Positions 1 to 8,600 of a DNA stretch of 64,000 bases are shown here, in pieces. Every line of letters begins with the position of its first letter. Position 1 is the stretch's first letter. This DNA comes from JAVVVD01 sp036652795. Its GTDB lineage: Bacteria; Bacillota; Clostridia; Christensenellales; CAG-138. The notes under the pieces are model-generated. The model was not told the DNA's origin. It did no database searches and saw nothing but the letters and a program-made list of their open reading frames with translations. Position numbers and translations under genes: made by a program. Where the stretch lies: NCBI GenBank assembly GCA_036652795.1, contig JAVVVD010000003.1, forward strand, positions 1 to 64,000, read 5' to 3'.

Positions 1-3000
1 TGTTTTACCACTTCTATTGTGCATCTCGCGCTCTTTCCGCTGCCGTCTGTAGCCGTTGCCGTTATTACCGCTCTGCCATTTCGCACTCCAATCACTTTGC
101 CCGTTTCATCTACATTGGCCACCGATAGGTTGCTGGATGACCATTGCACGTCCTGTGACACTATATATGTGCCTGTATTCGGTGTACAGTATGCGCCAAG
201 CTGCAATTCCGGATTTGGCTGCTGCTCCGTTATACCCAATCCAAGCGACTGATTTGAGGTGAGATTCGTTCCGTTATAATTTATTATCACGCCCGTTGTA
301 ACAGGCATCACAGTTATGATACACTTGCCGCTCACATTGCTGCCATCCCGTGCTGTTGCGGTTATTGTCACCTGTGCCCCTATTGGTGCATTCGAGCGCA
401 CAGTCACCCTGCCGTTGCTGTTTACCGTGGCTATTGACGTGCTTTCGCTTGTCCATGTGACGGTGCGGTTTTCTGCGCCAACTGGCAATACATTTGCCGT
501 AAGCTGTGCGCTCTTACCAATTGCTATGCTATCCGCTCCGCTAATGTCTATCTTTTTAACAAGCTGCATGGCTTTTATGTTTACACTGGCAGCTCTGTTA
601 CTGCCGTCTGTCGCTCTGGCCGTTATTGTGGCTGTTCCCGAATTAATGACCGTTACCTCACCGGTTGTGTTTACTGTGGCCACGCCCGTATTCGATGAAC
701 TCCATGCTACGTTGCTCTGTGCGCCCTGCGGATTGACAAGCGCCCTCAGCTGTACTTTGTATGCTCCATCAGTTACATCCGCATACAATGTGCTTCCTGA
801 AACGACCAAGCCTGTGCTACTATTTTGTATTGATATTGATGAAGCATACGGCAGCACGCTAATGGTGTACGTTGCAACAGGGCTGAAGCCATCCTGCGCG
901 ATAGCGGTTATGGTAACCGTTTTAAGCGCACTTGTGCTTCTGGCACTGACCATTCCCGTGCTATTAACGGTTGCCACCGTAGTATCCGTGCTGTTCCATA
1001 AAACGTTTTTATTTGTTGCATCATCAGGCGATACCTGTGCCGCAAGCTGTATGCTACCACCTGAAAGCACGCAAAGCGGGCCTGTTATAACAACTTGAGA
1101 AGTTTTTTTGCATAGTGTATACGTAACCGTGGCAACAGCGCTAGTTTCCCCGTTTATAACACACACTGCCTTTACTGTAAGCTTCTTTGTATCTGCATTG
1201 AAGCTATTTAATATGGAAGAAACCGCTATGCCGCCTGTATATCTCAAACCGCCGTTTGCACTAGGCTTGCTACCATCCAGCGTATAGAATATATCGCTGG
1301 ATTGTGCTCCATTGATTGTAATACTATCTGATTCATAGATACAGCCTGAGCCTTTGCCAAATATCGGCCTATTAATGCCGCCAACCATATCTATAGCCGC
1401 TTTTGCGTTTACCATTCCAAGCTTTTCATTGGCAGAATTCGCAAAATTTGACGGTGATGCACTGGTAAGAAGAATGTTTTTAAGCATTTCAACCCGCGCA
1501 CGCCCCTGCATTGCATGTAACGGATGGTTTACAGAAAGCACCAGCGCCGCAATGCCCGCCACTATAGGAGACGCCTGGGATGTGCCGGACAGCTTTTCGA
1601 TATAGCTTGAATTCTGATAGAAGCTAGTTGATACTATCTGATCCCCCGGAGCAACAATATCCACATATGTCCCATAGTTTGAAAACCAAGTCTTATCCTT
1701 TGATGCATCAACTGCGCCTACCGCGAAAGCATCGCTATATGCAGCTGGATATATTAAGGATGTCGCACTGCCGCTATTGCCTGCCGCCGCCACCAGCAAT
1801 ATCCCCGCATCCGTCAGTTGTTTCATTTTTTCTTGAAACAGCGCATCATATGTGCTCATGCCCAAGCTCATATTTACTATGTCCACATTATTGTTTGGGT
1901 TGCTATCGCTCCATGTGCCCAAGCAATAATTCAATCCATTTATTAAGGTCTGAGTAGTGCCTGTTGATTTGCCATTGCTGCCAAGATCAAGCACCTTTAC
2001 CGATACTATACTCACCCCCGGCGCAACGCCTGCGCCACAATATCCATTATTCGCTGTTGCCGCGATTATCCCCGCAACATGAGTGCCGTGTCCATGTCTA
2101 TCATTAGGATCGCTGGCATCAGCATTATAGCAATCAACACGCGTAATCTTGCTGTAATCAAGATCAACATGCCCGCTTACAAGGCCCGTATCCATAACAG
2201 CCACCAGCACTCCTGCATCGCCGCGCGTAGTTACCCATGCGCCAAACGAGTCAATAAGGCTGTGATGATATTGTGCCCAGTTTGAGGCTCCAGGCGCGCC
2301 CGGCAGATATGGGTCGTTAGGTTGCCATCTGTCTGCTCCTGATTCCGGTTCGGGCGCTGCTGGCGCGCTGCTTTTTACCGTAGATAATCTATCTGCGCTT
2401 AGGGCGTATATAAAGTTTGGATACAGCTTAGGCAGAGCATCAAGCTTTGTCTGCGTATCCTCAAGTATGCCGCCGTATTCCGGTGTAAATTCCAACATAC
2501 CCATACCATAATCGAACGACAACAGCGTTGCGCCATACTGCTGCGCCGTATACATCGCCTGCTCCTGCGTATCCGCCATGAACAGACCCTGGTATGGTAC
2601 GTAATCCGTCTCTTCCTCAAGCGTCCTCAGCCGTGCTACCAAACCCGACACCTCAAACTTGGCATCCAACACCTGCTGTGCAGTCATCGGCACCGGCGTA
2701 GGCGTTACTTCCGGCATCGGCGTAGGCGTTACTTCCGGCATCGGCGTAGGCGTTACCTCCGGCATCGGCGTAGGCGTTACTTCCGGCATCGGCGTAGGCG
2801 TCGTTTCCGGTATCGGCGTAGGCGTCGTTTCCGGTATCGGCGTAGGCGTCGCTTCTTCGCCTGTGCCACCTCCGCTGTTCTCCGAGCCATCAGGAGTTGG
2901 GTTCGCACCTGCAATAGGCGTTTCAACTGTGCTTTGCGGCAATGTCACTTGCGCTGTAGCAACACTCAGCATTGGCGTGAGGAGCATAATCAGTGCCAGC

Positions 3001-3038
3001 ATCAATGCAAGAAAGCGTCCCTTTGTATTTTTTATCAA
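1..3038 (-). CDS. Secreted S8 subtilisin-like serine protease with Ig-like repeats (C-terminus cut by window edge)
   Basis: A TTG start at 3038 sits 8 bases after a GGAGG. The reading frame stays open to base 1, so about 1012 residues are visible and the C-terminus is missing. The order is a signal peptide (about 1-28), a seven-fold Pro/Thr-rich linker (about 63-115), a propeptide-like segment, and an S8 catalytic domain with triad Asp283 (MDTG), His317 (HGTHVAG) and Ser487 (GTSQASP). A chitobiase-like 'YTLDG' domain follows, then about four Ig-like Big_2 repeats ending in AT(I/V)TA-type strands. It is probably a secreted, surface-displayed protease; the repeats would hold it in the wall or bind glycans. 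The substrate is unknown. The gene is monocistronic with its own promoter and is preceded by the terminator of the next gene. Confidence 0.93.
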   Translation of the reverse strand, partial: MIKNTKGRFLALMLALIMLLTPMLSVATAQVTLPQSTVETPIAGANPTPDGSENSGGGTGEEATPTPIPETTPTPIPETTPTPMPEVTPTPMPEVTPTPMPEVTPTPMPEVTPTPVPMTAQQVLDAKFEVSGLVARLRTLEEETDYVPYQGLFMADTQEQAMYTAQQYGATLLSFDYGMGMLEFTPEYGGILEDTQTKLDALPKLYPNFIYALSADRLSTVKSSAPAAPEPESGADRWQPNDPYLPGAPGASNWAQYHHSLIDSFGAWVTTRGDAGVLVAVMDTGLVSGHVDLDYSKITRVDCYNADASDPNDRHGHGTHVAGIIAATANNGYCGAGVAPGVSIVSVKVLDLGSNGKSTGTTQTLINGLNYCLGTWSDSNPNNNVDIVNMSLGMSTYDALFQEKMKQLTDAGILLVAAAGNSGSATSLIYPAAYSDAFAVGAVDASKDKTWFSNYGTYVDIVAPGDQIVSTSFYQNSSYIEKLSGTSQASPIVAGIAALVLSVNHPLHAMQGRARVEMLKNILLTSASPSNFANSANEKLGMVNAKAAIDMVGGINRPIFGKGSGCIYESDSITINGAQSSDIFYTLDGSKPSANGGLRYTGGIAVSSILNSFNADTKKLTVKAVCVINGETSAVATVTYTLCKKTSQVVITGPLCVLSGGSIQLAAQVSPDDATNKNVLWNSTDTTVATVNSTGMVSARSTSALKTVTITAIAQDGFSPVATYTISVLPYASSISIQNSSTGLVVSGSTLYADVTDGAYKVQLRALVNPQGAQSNVAWSSSNTGVATVNTTGEVTVINSGTATITARATDGSNRAASVNIKAMQLVKKIDISGADSIAIGKSAQLTANVLPVGAENRTVTWTSESTSIATVNSNGRVTVRSNAPIGAQVTITATARDGSNVSGKCIITVMPVTTGVIINYNGTNLTSNQSLGLGITEQQPNPELQLGAYCTPNTGTYIVSQDVQWSSSNLSVANVDETGKVIGVRNGRAVITATATDGSGKSARCTIEVVK
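2694..2852 (-). repeat. 24-bp tandem repeat coding the PT-rich linker of the S8 protease
   Basis: About seven near-identical 24-base units encode TPTP followed by M/IPEV/T. The units differ at few positions, which suggests recent expansion or homogenisation by slippage. The linker lies between the signal peptide and the propeptide region, and its length is likely to vary between strains. Confidence 0.9.
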
Positions 3039-3133
3039 TTTTCAGACCTCCGAATCTACTCTATGTGCAATACCATGCAACACGCATATATTTATTTATG
3101 TCGATAATAGAACCATACTTCTACATACTCCAT

Positions 3134-3163
3134 ATTATAGGCGCATAATAGAAGCTTGCGCAA
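3134..3163 (-). promoter_or_regulatory. Predicted sigma-A promoter of the S8 protease
   Basis: On the minus strand TTGCGC and TATAAT are separated by 18 bases, about 90 bases upstream of the TTG start. The -10 is perfect and the -35 keeps TTG. The leader between it and the start shows no clear structure. Confidence 0.5.
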
Positions 3164-3196
3164 GCGATGTACACACATTGTTCATTAATTTGCAAC

Positions 3197-3222
3197 ACAA
3201 AAAGAGCCGTACGCACGGCTCT
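3197..3222 (-). terminator. Rho-independent terminator of the RsfA-like gene
   Basis: An 8-bp perfect stem (AGAGCCGT/ACGGCTCT) with a 4-base loop is followed on the minus strand by TTTTTG. It lies about 20 bases after the stop of the 3241-4122 gene and separates it from the protease gene. Confidence 0.85.
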
Positions 3223-3240
3223 TAGTTCTATTCCAAGATT

Positions 3241-4122
3241 CTATTTTACGTATTCACCCAGCAGGCGCTCACAATCTTCAACATTTCTGGACAATTCCCG
3301 TATATATGCACTCAATGAGGACATCTTTGTAACACCGGTCATACCTAAGAATTCGCGGTTTACGCTGATAAGCTGCCTGTGCAGCGACAATAGCGCATTA
3401 AATCTGTCCCTTTGAGCGCACAGCTCATTCTGCTGCGAACGCACCTGTTCACGAAGCTCCACGCATATTCCATGCATCCGCTCAGCCGTTATGCCTCCAT
3501 CCGGTTTGTTCTTGCCCACACCTCGGCTTGCGGAAAGCGCCAATGCACCAAGCCCTTCAAAAAAGGCAGTTACATCCAGTCCATCCACATTGCCCAGATC
3601 GTTTACAACAGCGCTTACCACGTCAACAAGGCTGGCCGATTTGTGTTTAGAGGTGCGTCTTGTCGCTGCATATGGATCAAACACCTCCTTGCCGGCGTTT
3701 GCAAGCTCATCCTGAATGCTGCGCACCAGTTGTTGGTTCGTCTTTATCAACGAGCGGTATTTGTTCTGATATCGCAGCATCTCCCGATTATCACCATTGC
3801 CCATCTCCAGCGTGATCGCACGCACAGACATACCCTGCGCCTGTTTACGCAGCACCGTACGCAACAGCTCGCGCATCTCCTCTTGTGTAAATGGAACAAA
3901 TGCGCTGCAATGTGCGTTCTTTGCCAGTGAATCATCGGATTTAATCCGTGCATAGTAATAGTTTCGCACACTGTTTGGCTGTCTGCCTGTTTTTTTGGCT
4001 ACCGAGGCAAACACCGCCTTGAGCGGAAGGCTGCACTTTCTTCCCTGCTCCACCTCGTTGAAGAGCAGTTCTTCCTCCTGTGCCCGCCATCCGGCGCGGG
4101 CGGGATAGATGTTGTTATTCAT
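3241..4122 (-). CDS. RsfA/Myb-like DNA-binding regulator
   Basis: The 293-residue protein opens with a Myb/SANT-like segment (about residues 8-60: GW..EE..LLF.EV...., then a GR.P.SVRNYYY helix). This resembles the DNA-binding part of the Bacillus prespore regulator RsfA and related clostridial proteins. The rest is charged and partly helical, ending in a heptad-rich stretch (about 225-290) that could be a coiled coil for dimerisation. The ATG at 4122 is preferred over an in-frame ATG at 4242, because the upstream stretch crosses the terminator of the preceding gene and 4122 follows AGGGGG. A sporulation role is inferred by similarity only. Confidence 0.7.
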   Translation of the reverse strand: MNNNIYPARAGWRAQEEELLFNEVEQGRKCSLPLKAVFASVAKKTGRQPNSVRNYYYARIKSDDSLAKNAHCSAFVPFTQEEMRELLRTVLRKQAQGMSVRAITLEMGNGDNREMLRYQNKYRSLIKTNQQLVRSIQDELANAGKEVFDPYAATRRTSKHKSASLVDVVSAVVNDLGNVDGLDVTAFFEGLGALALSASRGVGKNKPDGGITAERMHGICVELREQVRSQQNELCAQRDRFNALLSLHRQLISVNREFLGMTGVTKMSSLSAYIRELSRNVEDCERLLGEYVK

Positions 4123-4179
4123 GCTATGTATAGCCCCCTGATTCGGTTTTAGTATCATTATTACCGTAATTAGAATAAT

Positions 4180-4217
4180 TAAACAAAAACCAAAGCAATC
4201 GTTATTTGCTTTGGTTT
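4180..4217 (-). terminator. Terminator of the hydrogenase/PHP operon
   Basis: A 12-bp perfect stem (AAACCAAAGCAA/TTGCTTTGGTTT) with a 7-base loop runs straight into TTTTTGTTT on the minus strand. It is about 100 bases after the PHP gene stop and ends the operon that starts near 8479. Confidence 0.8.
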
Positions 4218-4316
4218 GTGTGTAAATTGTTCCTCTATGCATTTGTATGCAGTATCGGTGGCTGTTATGTTTATATAGGTCAAGTAATCACAGCTTAAGC
4301 TGGGGTAATGCCTACT

Positions 4317-5018
4317 TTATTTCGCCGAGTTTAAATAATCCAATATCGCAGCTACGCTGCGTTCCTTTACACTTATAAAGCTTTCGCGTTCAAGCATATT
4401 CTCAAGATAATGCGCATCCGACGAGTACAACACGTGATAGTGTGAAAGATCATCCTTGGGCGGAGGCAACTTGCTGTATACCTCCAACGTTGTAAATACT
4501 GGCTGCGGCGGTATAAATCCAAGACTTGATATAAGCGAGTTAGAGGTTCGATTTATGTGTGCCGGCACAGGCACGCCGCCGTGTGCCCGGCACAATGCCG
4601 TCACCTCGTCAAGCGAAAGCATGGTGGATTGTACCAGCAGCCGTGGTTCCGTATCCAATGGAGCATCGTCCTCATCCATCACCTGCTGCTCTCCGTAAAA
4701 GTCAGGCATGTTTGGCATATCGGGCAGGCTTTTATATACTTCCTCGCCAAGCGCCAGCGCCGTATCTACATTAGGCAAATAGCATAATACGTGTACCTCT
4801 TCGCGTGTCTCTACTTCCAGCGCAGGAAGCAACAGTATACCGCACCCATCCGCCACACTACTTATCGCAGGCAGATTGCGTGCGCTATTATGGTCGCTTA
4901 CCGCTATAACATCCAAGCCCTTTATATATGCCATGTTGACTATATTATTGGGCGTCATTTCCGCATCCCCACAGGGCGAAAGGCATGAATGTATATGCAG
5001 ATCCACCGCTAGTTTCAT
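4317..5018 (-). CDS. PHP-domain metal-dependent phosphoesterase
   Basis: The 233-residue protein has the PHP metal-binding signature: HIHSCLSPCGD (His8, His10, Asp18), SDHN (Asp42, His43), Glu68/Glu70 with His76, an internal PAHIN histidine, and SSDAH (Asp201, His203). The family hydrolyses phosphoester or phosphate-containing metabolites using a di- or trinuclear metal centre; the substrate here is unknown. It is the last gene of the hydrogenase operon, two bases after the DRTGG gene. PHP proteins are recurrent neighbours of sensory-type [FeFe] hydrogenases, so a signal-processing role is plausible but unproved. Confidence 0.88.
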   Translation of the reverse strand: MKLAVDLHIHSCLSPCGDAEMTPNNIVNMAYIKGLDVIAVSDHNSARNLPAISSVADGCGILLLPALEVETREEVHVLCYLPNVDTALALGEEVYKSLPDMPNMPDFYGEQQVMDEDDAPLDTEPRLLVQSTMLSLDEVTALCRAHGGVPVPAHINRTSNSLISSLGFIPPQPVFTTLEVYSKLPPPKDDLSHYHVLYSSDAHYLENMLERESFISVKERSVAAILDYLNSAK

Positions 5019-5020
5019 AT

Positions 5021-5356
5021 TCAGCCGTCTATGCCATTTTGGTTCATTATGCCGCAGATACGATACGCTGACAGCGCGCTTTTTATCACCGCTATCCCCT
5101 CATCTGCCGCTTTTGCCACGGATGCCGCCTCCGGTTCTACTCCCTCTGGGCAGATAACACACGCCATATCGTGCAATGAGGCCACCGCGATTACGTTCAT
5201 ATGCGTTTGTACTGTAACCCATGCGCACCCATCGCTCCCCTTGGCCATAACCCAGCTTAGCAGATCGCAGCAGCAGCCGCCTTTTATCTCATTGTCCATC
5301 CCCACATCGGTTGCCGCTTCACCCTCGATAAGCGCACAAAGTTCTTTAACCGTCAT
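5021..5356 (-). CDS. DRTGG-domain protein (second copy)
   Basis: A 111-residue protein matches the DRTGG domain pattern: N-terminal helix V.EL...IEG, a central GGCCCDLLSWVM segment, and a WVTVQTH.N..AVA strand. DRTGG domains occur alone or joined to CBS and phosphotransacetylase-like modules and are thought to be ligand-binding regulatory units. The ATG at 5356 follows GGAGG, which itself overlaps an upstream ATG at 5368. The cysteine triplet near residues 28-30 is noticeable. It lies between the hydrogenase and PHP genes and is paralogous in type to the 7192-7551 gene. Confidence 0.8.
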   Translation of the reverse strand: MTVKELCALIEGEAATDVGMDNEIKGGCCCDLLSWVMAKGSDGCAWVTVQTHMNVIAVASLHDMACVICPEGVEPEAASVAKAADEGIAVIKSALSAYRICGIMNQNGIDG

Positions 5357-5382
5357 ATCTACCTCCATAAAACATTTTAATT

Positions 5383-6702
5383 TTATCCGCGCTTCTGCGC
5401 GCTTGCCAAATCCACCATCTCCTGCGCCATAAGCCTTACCTTGTCACGCAGCTTAAATATACAGTCCATCTCCACTGCCGAGCCCAATACGATATCCTCT
5501 GCCAATGTACGGCATGTCGGTGAACCGCAGCTACCGCAATCCAACCCAGGCAGTGTTTTTGTTATCTCCTCAAGTTTATCCATCATGCACATCGCCTCAA
5601 CCACGTCATCGCTCAGCTTCATTATGTTATGCGGTTTAAACTCTGTCTCGTATCTTATCAGCGGGGAATTAACGTATTTTTGTATATGCTCATCTGCCTC
5701 CAAATCCAGTCTAGGCTGTGAGTTTGCAAGGCGGCGCGTACGATTTTTCGCCACAAACTGATTTTCAAAGTTGAGTGGCCCGCCAACACAGCCACCATTA
5801 CAGGCAGCAGCTTCAAGCAGATGCAGCCCCAGTATATGCTCACTCTCTATTGCGTCCAGGCATTGGCACGATGCATGGGTGCCGTCTACCGCAAGATAGT
5901 GCTCCGTACCTACTGCGCTGCTCAATCCGCCTATCACAGCAGTGCCAAGCCCGAATGCGCCGGCAGGAAATTGTATCGTCCTTGGCATACCTGGCGTTTT
6001 GCCTATATGCTCCACTATCTGGGCATATATCTCCCTAACACCAAACACGCCGTTCATAGCGCTTTCCTTTATGCCAAGCGGCGTGCGCAGCTGCGTCATC
6101 TGGGATGAGCAGGGAGATATGTAGTATACTCCTATCTCGTCACCCGGCACGCCCATATTTTCCGAAAATTCCACGCGTGCTATGCGCGCCGCTATCTCAT
6201 TTGTTGGAAGAAATGGCGAAAGATTATCTATCAGGTTGGGATACAGCGTAGTCACCAGCCTAGGTATCACAGGGCAGTTTGTGGATATCACCGGGTACAC
6301 AGCATCCGATGTGCGTATATGGAGGCGCAGCGCTTCAGCCAATATTTCAGCGGCCTTAGCTTCTTCGTATATTGCATGGAAGCCCATGGCATATAGCGCC
6401 GAATACACATCATCCAGCGAATAGAGCTGTTTGAACTGCATGTACAGCGCAGTCGATGGTATCACTATATTGTATTTGAATTCATTAAGCGCGCTCATCG
6501 GGGTTGTAACTGATACCATAGCATGATGGTGGCAATAGATCATGCAACGCCCACAGTCTATGCAGCGGTCGTCCAGTATATGCGCTTTTCCGTTCTGTAC
6601 CCTTATCGCCTCGGTAGGGCAAGTCTTGATACAGCTTGTACAACCAACGCATCTGCGCTGGTCTATCCTGACTGAATGCTTATACAACTGCTTATCCTCC
6701 AT
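5383..6702 (-). CDS. [FeFe]-hydrogenase large-subunit-like protein, probable sensory (group C-like)
   Basis: A 439-residue iron-sulfur protein. Residues 18-57 hold two 4Fe-4S ferredoxin motifs (Cys18/21/24/28 and Cys47/50/53/57). The H-cluster domain keeps the ligand cysteines of L1 (STNCP, Cys143), L2 (SPC, Cys198) and L3 (CNGGC, Cys301 and Cys305). A C-terminal CGSCG-P-C cluster (Cys389/392/397, with Cys414) resembles a 4Fe-4S PSF-type domain. The proton-relay cysteine of L1 and the Lys/Glu of L2 seen in catalytic enzymes are replaced. With RsbW-like, DRTGG and PHP neighbours, an H2/redox sensor is more likely than a bulk hydrogenase. A TTG at 6687 has a better placed GGAGG than the ATG at 6702 and may be the true start. 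Confidence 0.88.
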   Translation of the reverse strand: MEDKQLYKHSVRIDQRRCVGCTSCIKTCPTEAIRVQNGKAHILDDRCIDCGRCMIYCHHHAMVSVTTPMSALNEFKYNIVIPSTALYMQFKQLYSLDDVYSALYAMGFHAIYEEAKAAEILAEALRLHIRTSDAVYPVISTNCPVIPRLVTTLYPNLIDNLSPFLPTNEIAARIARVEFSENMGVPGDEIGVYYISPCSSQMTQLRTPLGIKESAMNGVFGVREIYAQIVEHIGKTPGMPRTIQFPAGAFGLGTAVIGGLSSAVGTEHYLAVDGTHASCQCLDAIESEHILGLHLLEAAACNGGCVGGPLNFENQFVAKNRTRRLANSQPRLDLEADEHIQKYVNSPLIRYETEFKPHNIMKLSDDVVEAMCMMDKLEEITKTLPGLDCGSCGSPTCRTLAEDIVLGSAVEMDCIFKLRDKVRLMAQEMVDLASAQKRG

Positions 6703-6762
6703 GAAATATGTTAGGTAGCCTTTTGTTGGCTCAGCGGTTTTTTAGATGAGTCATGCACATAA

Positions 6763-7188
6763 TTAAAGATTATATATCGCCTTTATTACCGTGCCGCGGC
6801 CTTCTGCGGAATCGATAAAAAACTCGCGGCAATGTCGTTTTATGTTTGGCAGCCCCATGCCTGCACCGAATCCAAGATTTCGCACATTCTCAGGTGCTGT
6901 GGAATAGCCCTCTTGCAATGCCAGATCTATATCAGGTATGCCTGGGCCTACATCTGTGCTTATCAACGACAACTTGTCCGGAGTGAACTCAACGGACAGC
7001 TCACCGCCCATTGAATGAATCACCAGATTAAGCTCCAGTTCATATGATGAGATGGCCACCTCTCGCACTATAGCGTTATCTACACCCATCTTCTTTAGCG
7101 TGCGCTTTATGCTGGCCGAAGCATCTCCAGCCGTATCAAAGCTTCCGCGCTCCACCTGAAATACCTCTTTGAAAAGAATATCACCCAT
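6763..7188 (-). CDS. RsbW/SpoIIAB-like serine kinase (anti-sigma factor type HATPase)
   Basis: A 141-residue GHKL ATPase. The N box is ELELNLVIHS (about 50-59), the G1 box TDVGPGIPD (about 93-101) and the G2 box GFGAGMGLPNIKR (about 121-133). This matches small anti-sigma kinases that phosphorylate STAS partners or hold a sigma factor. No STAS partner or sigma factor gene is adjacent. It starts four bases after the stop of the DRTGG gene without a clear Shine-Dalgarno, so translation is probably coupled. It is likely a signalling arm of the hydrogenase operon. Confidence 0.85.
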   Translation of the reverse strand: MGDILFKEVFQVERGSFDTAGDASASIKRTLKKMGVDNAIVREVAISSYELELNLVIHSMGGELSVEFTPDKLSLISTDVGPGIPDIDLALQEGYSTAPENVRNLGFGAGMGLPNIKRHCREFFIDSAEGRGTVIKAIYNL

Positions 7189-7191
7189 ATG

Positions 7192-7551
7192 CTATTTTTG
7201 GGGGCAGCCGCGCAAGCCCGCTTCATAGAGTTGTCCGCATGATGTAAACATAGTTTTTTCCGTGCCCAGTATAACCATATCGCGCTCTTCGGCCAGCTCT
7301 TTTATCTCGTCTGTAACCTGCTTGCCGCGCACAAATACTATGCACCGTATGTCCATTATCTCAGCGGTACGGATGGCATGCGCATTGAGCATGCCTGTTA
7401 AAAACAGCGTACGCTCACACACAAAGGCAAGCACGTCGCTCATCATGTCCGCGCCGAATGCCCAGTCCACCTCTATCTCATCCAAAAACTTCTGCCCACA
7501 GATGACCTTTGCGCCCAATACACTGGCAACCTCGGATGCTTTCATTAGCAC
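7192..7551 (-). CDS. DRTGG-domain protein (first copy)
   Basis: A 119-residue protein with the DRTGG fold pattern: AS.VA..LGAKVICG at the start, then FGADMMSDVLAFV and a Rossmann-like CIVFVRGK strand. The C-terminus has a CG...GLRGCP cysteine group. It is the second gene of the operon, 19 bases after the SPOR protein. A GTG at 7551 lies five bases after AAAGGA; an ATG two codons later is an alternative. Its role is presumed regulatory ligand binding, by analogy to other DRTGG proteins. Confidence 0.75.
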   Translation of the reverse strand: MLMKASEVASVLGAKVICGQKFLDEIEVDWAFGADMMSDVLAFVCERTLFLTGMLNAHAIRTAEIMDIRCIVFVRGKQVTDEIKELAEERDMVILGTEKTMFTSCGQLYEAGLRGCPQK

Positions 7552-7570
7552 TTTTTCCTTTCATTATGCA

Positions 7571-8479
7571 TCAGGAGAAACCCTCCATCAGCTTTGCATA
7601 TTCATCGGTAGTATATAGTTGAGTATACTTCAACTTTGACGAAAAATCTACCATACTTTCGTCCGTTGTTGAAGTCAGTTCGCTAAACGCGCTGATATAA
7701 TTATCGCAGCACTGCATCAGCTGTTCTACGACCTCACTCTTGCCCGAATATGTCGATAGTATTGCCATATCCGCCTGCATTTGCTGCAGTATGGCGCTAA
7801 GTGAATCCTTGGAATCGGCTATTGTTTTTTTATCCCTGTCAAATGCGATTGCCTCATCACAAAGCGCTGAGTGCGCACGGCTTAGCGCCGCAAATCCGCT
7901 CTTTACGGAATCAATCTGCTCCTGCGTGGCGGTCACCCTGAAAGTTGCGGATTGCGTCGTCATTGCAAACACCGTACAATCCATGCCCTCGGATACCAAT
8001 CTGCTCTTTACCTCCTTTGCGCCCGCCTCATCCATATAGCCCGAAGCAAGCACGCGATACTTTCCCGCGTCCTCCATCACATACCCCGCCGCACCTTGCG
8101 TTTTAAGCTGTTCGGCCTGCGAGCGTGCATTGGCCTCCACCGAATATGCACCCATCTGCAACATATAGCAGCTTACTGCGGGCAGCGTTATATCCAGGCT
8201 TTTTGAGCTCTTGTCCGACGTAAGGCTGACCGCCAGCGCGTCTGTGCCTTCCCCGCTTTCCTGTTCGCTTTGCGCATCATCCGGTACGCTCTCGGCGCCG
8301 CCTATGCCGCCGAACGCTTCAAATATCGGGGCCATCACATTTTGCGCTATCCATGTGCCGGCAGCAGACGCGGATACCAAATAGACTATCGCTGCTATCA
8401 TTATCAGCGCTACCACTGCCCTTCCGCCGCCTCCGCCGCCCTGCCGTCTGCGCCTTCTTCTACGGCTTGCGTATTCCAT
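7571..8479 (-). CDS. Membrane-anchored SPOR-domain protein
   Basis: The 302-residue protein begins with an Arg-rich cytoplasmic tail (residues 6-12) and a Gly run, followed by one membrane helix (about 21-40). The external part contains a SPOR domain (about 100-175; YMLQMGAYSVEANARSQAEQL and YRVLASGY). SPOR domains bind denuded peptidoglycan glycans at division or spore septa. A helical region follows (about 185-300). It is the first gene of the operon with the hydrogenase-linked genes, which is an unexpected pairing of cell-wall and redox functions. Confidence 0.82.
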   Translation of the reverse strand: MEYASRRRRRRRQGGGGGGRAVVALIMIAAIVYLVSASAAGTWIAQNVMAPIFEAFGGIGGAESVPDDAQSEQESGEGTDALAVSLTSDKSSKSLDITLPAVSCYMLQMGAYSVEANARSQAEQLKTQGAAGYVMEDAGKYRVLASGYMDEAGAKEVKSRLVSEGMDCTVFAMTTQSATFRVTATQEQIDSVKSGFAALSRAHSALCDEAIAFDRDKKTIADSKDSLSAILQQMQADMAILSTYSGKSEVVEQLMQCCDNYISAFSELTSTTDESMVDFSSKLKYTQLYTTDEYAKLMEGFS

Positions 8480-8561
8480 ATATATGCCTCCGTTTTACAC
8501 GATTTATTTAATATAACCTACTATATACAGGCCATGGTTATGAATATGCATCATAGTGCGC

Positions 8562-8582
8562 AAAAAGAATATGCTTCTTTTT
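8562..8582 (-). terminator. Weak AT-rich hairpin after the 8601-9584 gene
   Basis: An 8-bp perfect inverted repeat (AAAAAGAA/TTCTTTTT) with a 5-base loop lies about 20 bases after the stop of the 8601-9584 gene and is followed by a G/C break. The stem has little GC, so termination may be inefficient. Confidence 0.4.
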
Positions 8583-8600
8583 CTGTGTATTGTATGGAGA

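Noticed and set aside
316..1098. 260-codon plus-strand frame opposite the S8 protease
   Set aside because: It is antisense to the Ig-like repeats of a clear protease frame and has the repetitive, Val/Leu-rich composition expected from reversed Thr/Ala-rich coding DNA.
4291..4302. 12-bp palindrome CAGCTTAAGCTG downstream of the PHP gene
   Set aside because: No promoter or T run is associated with it, and a proper terminator lies further on; no function can be supported.
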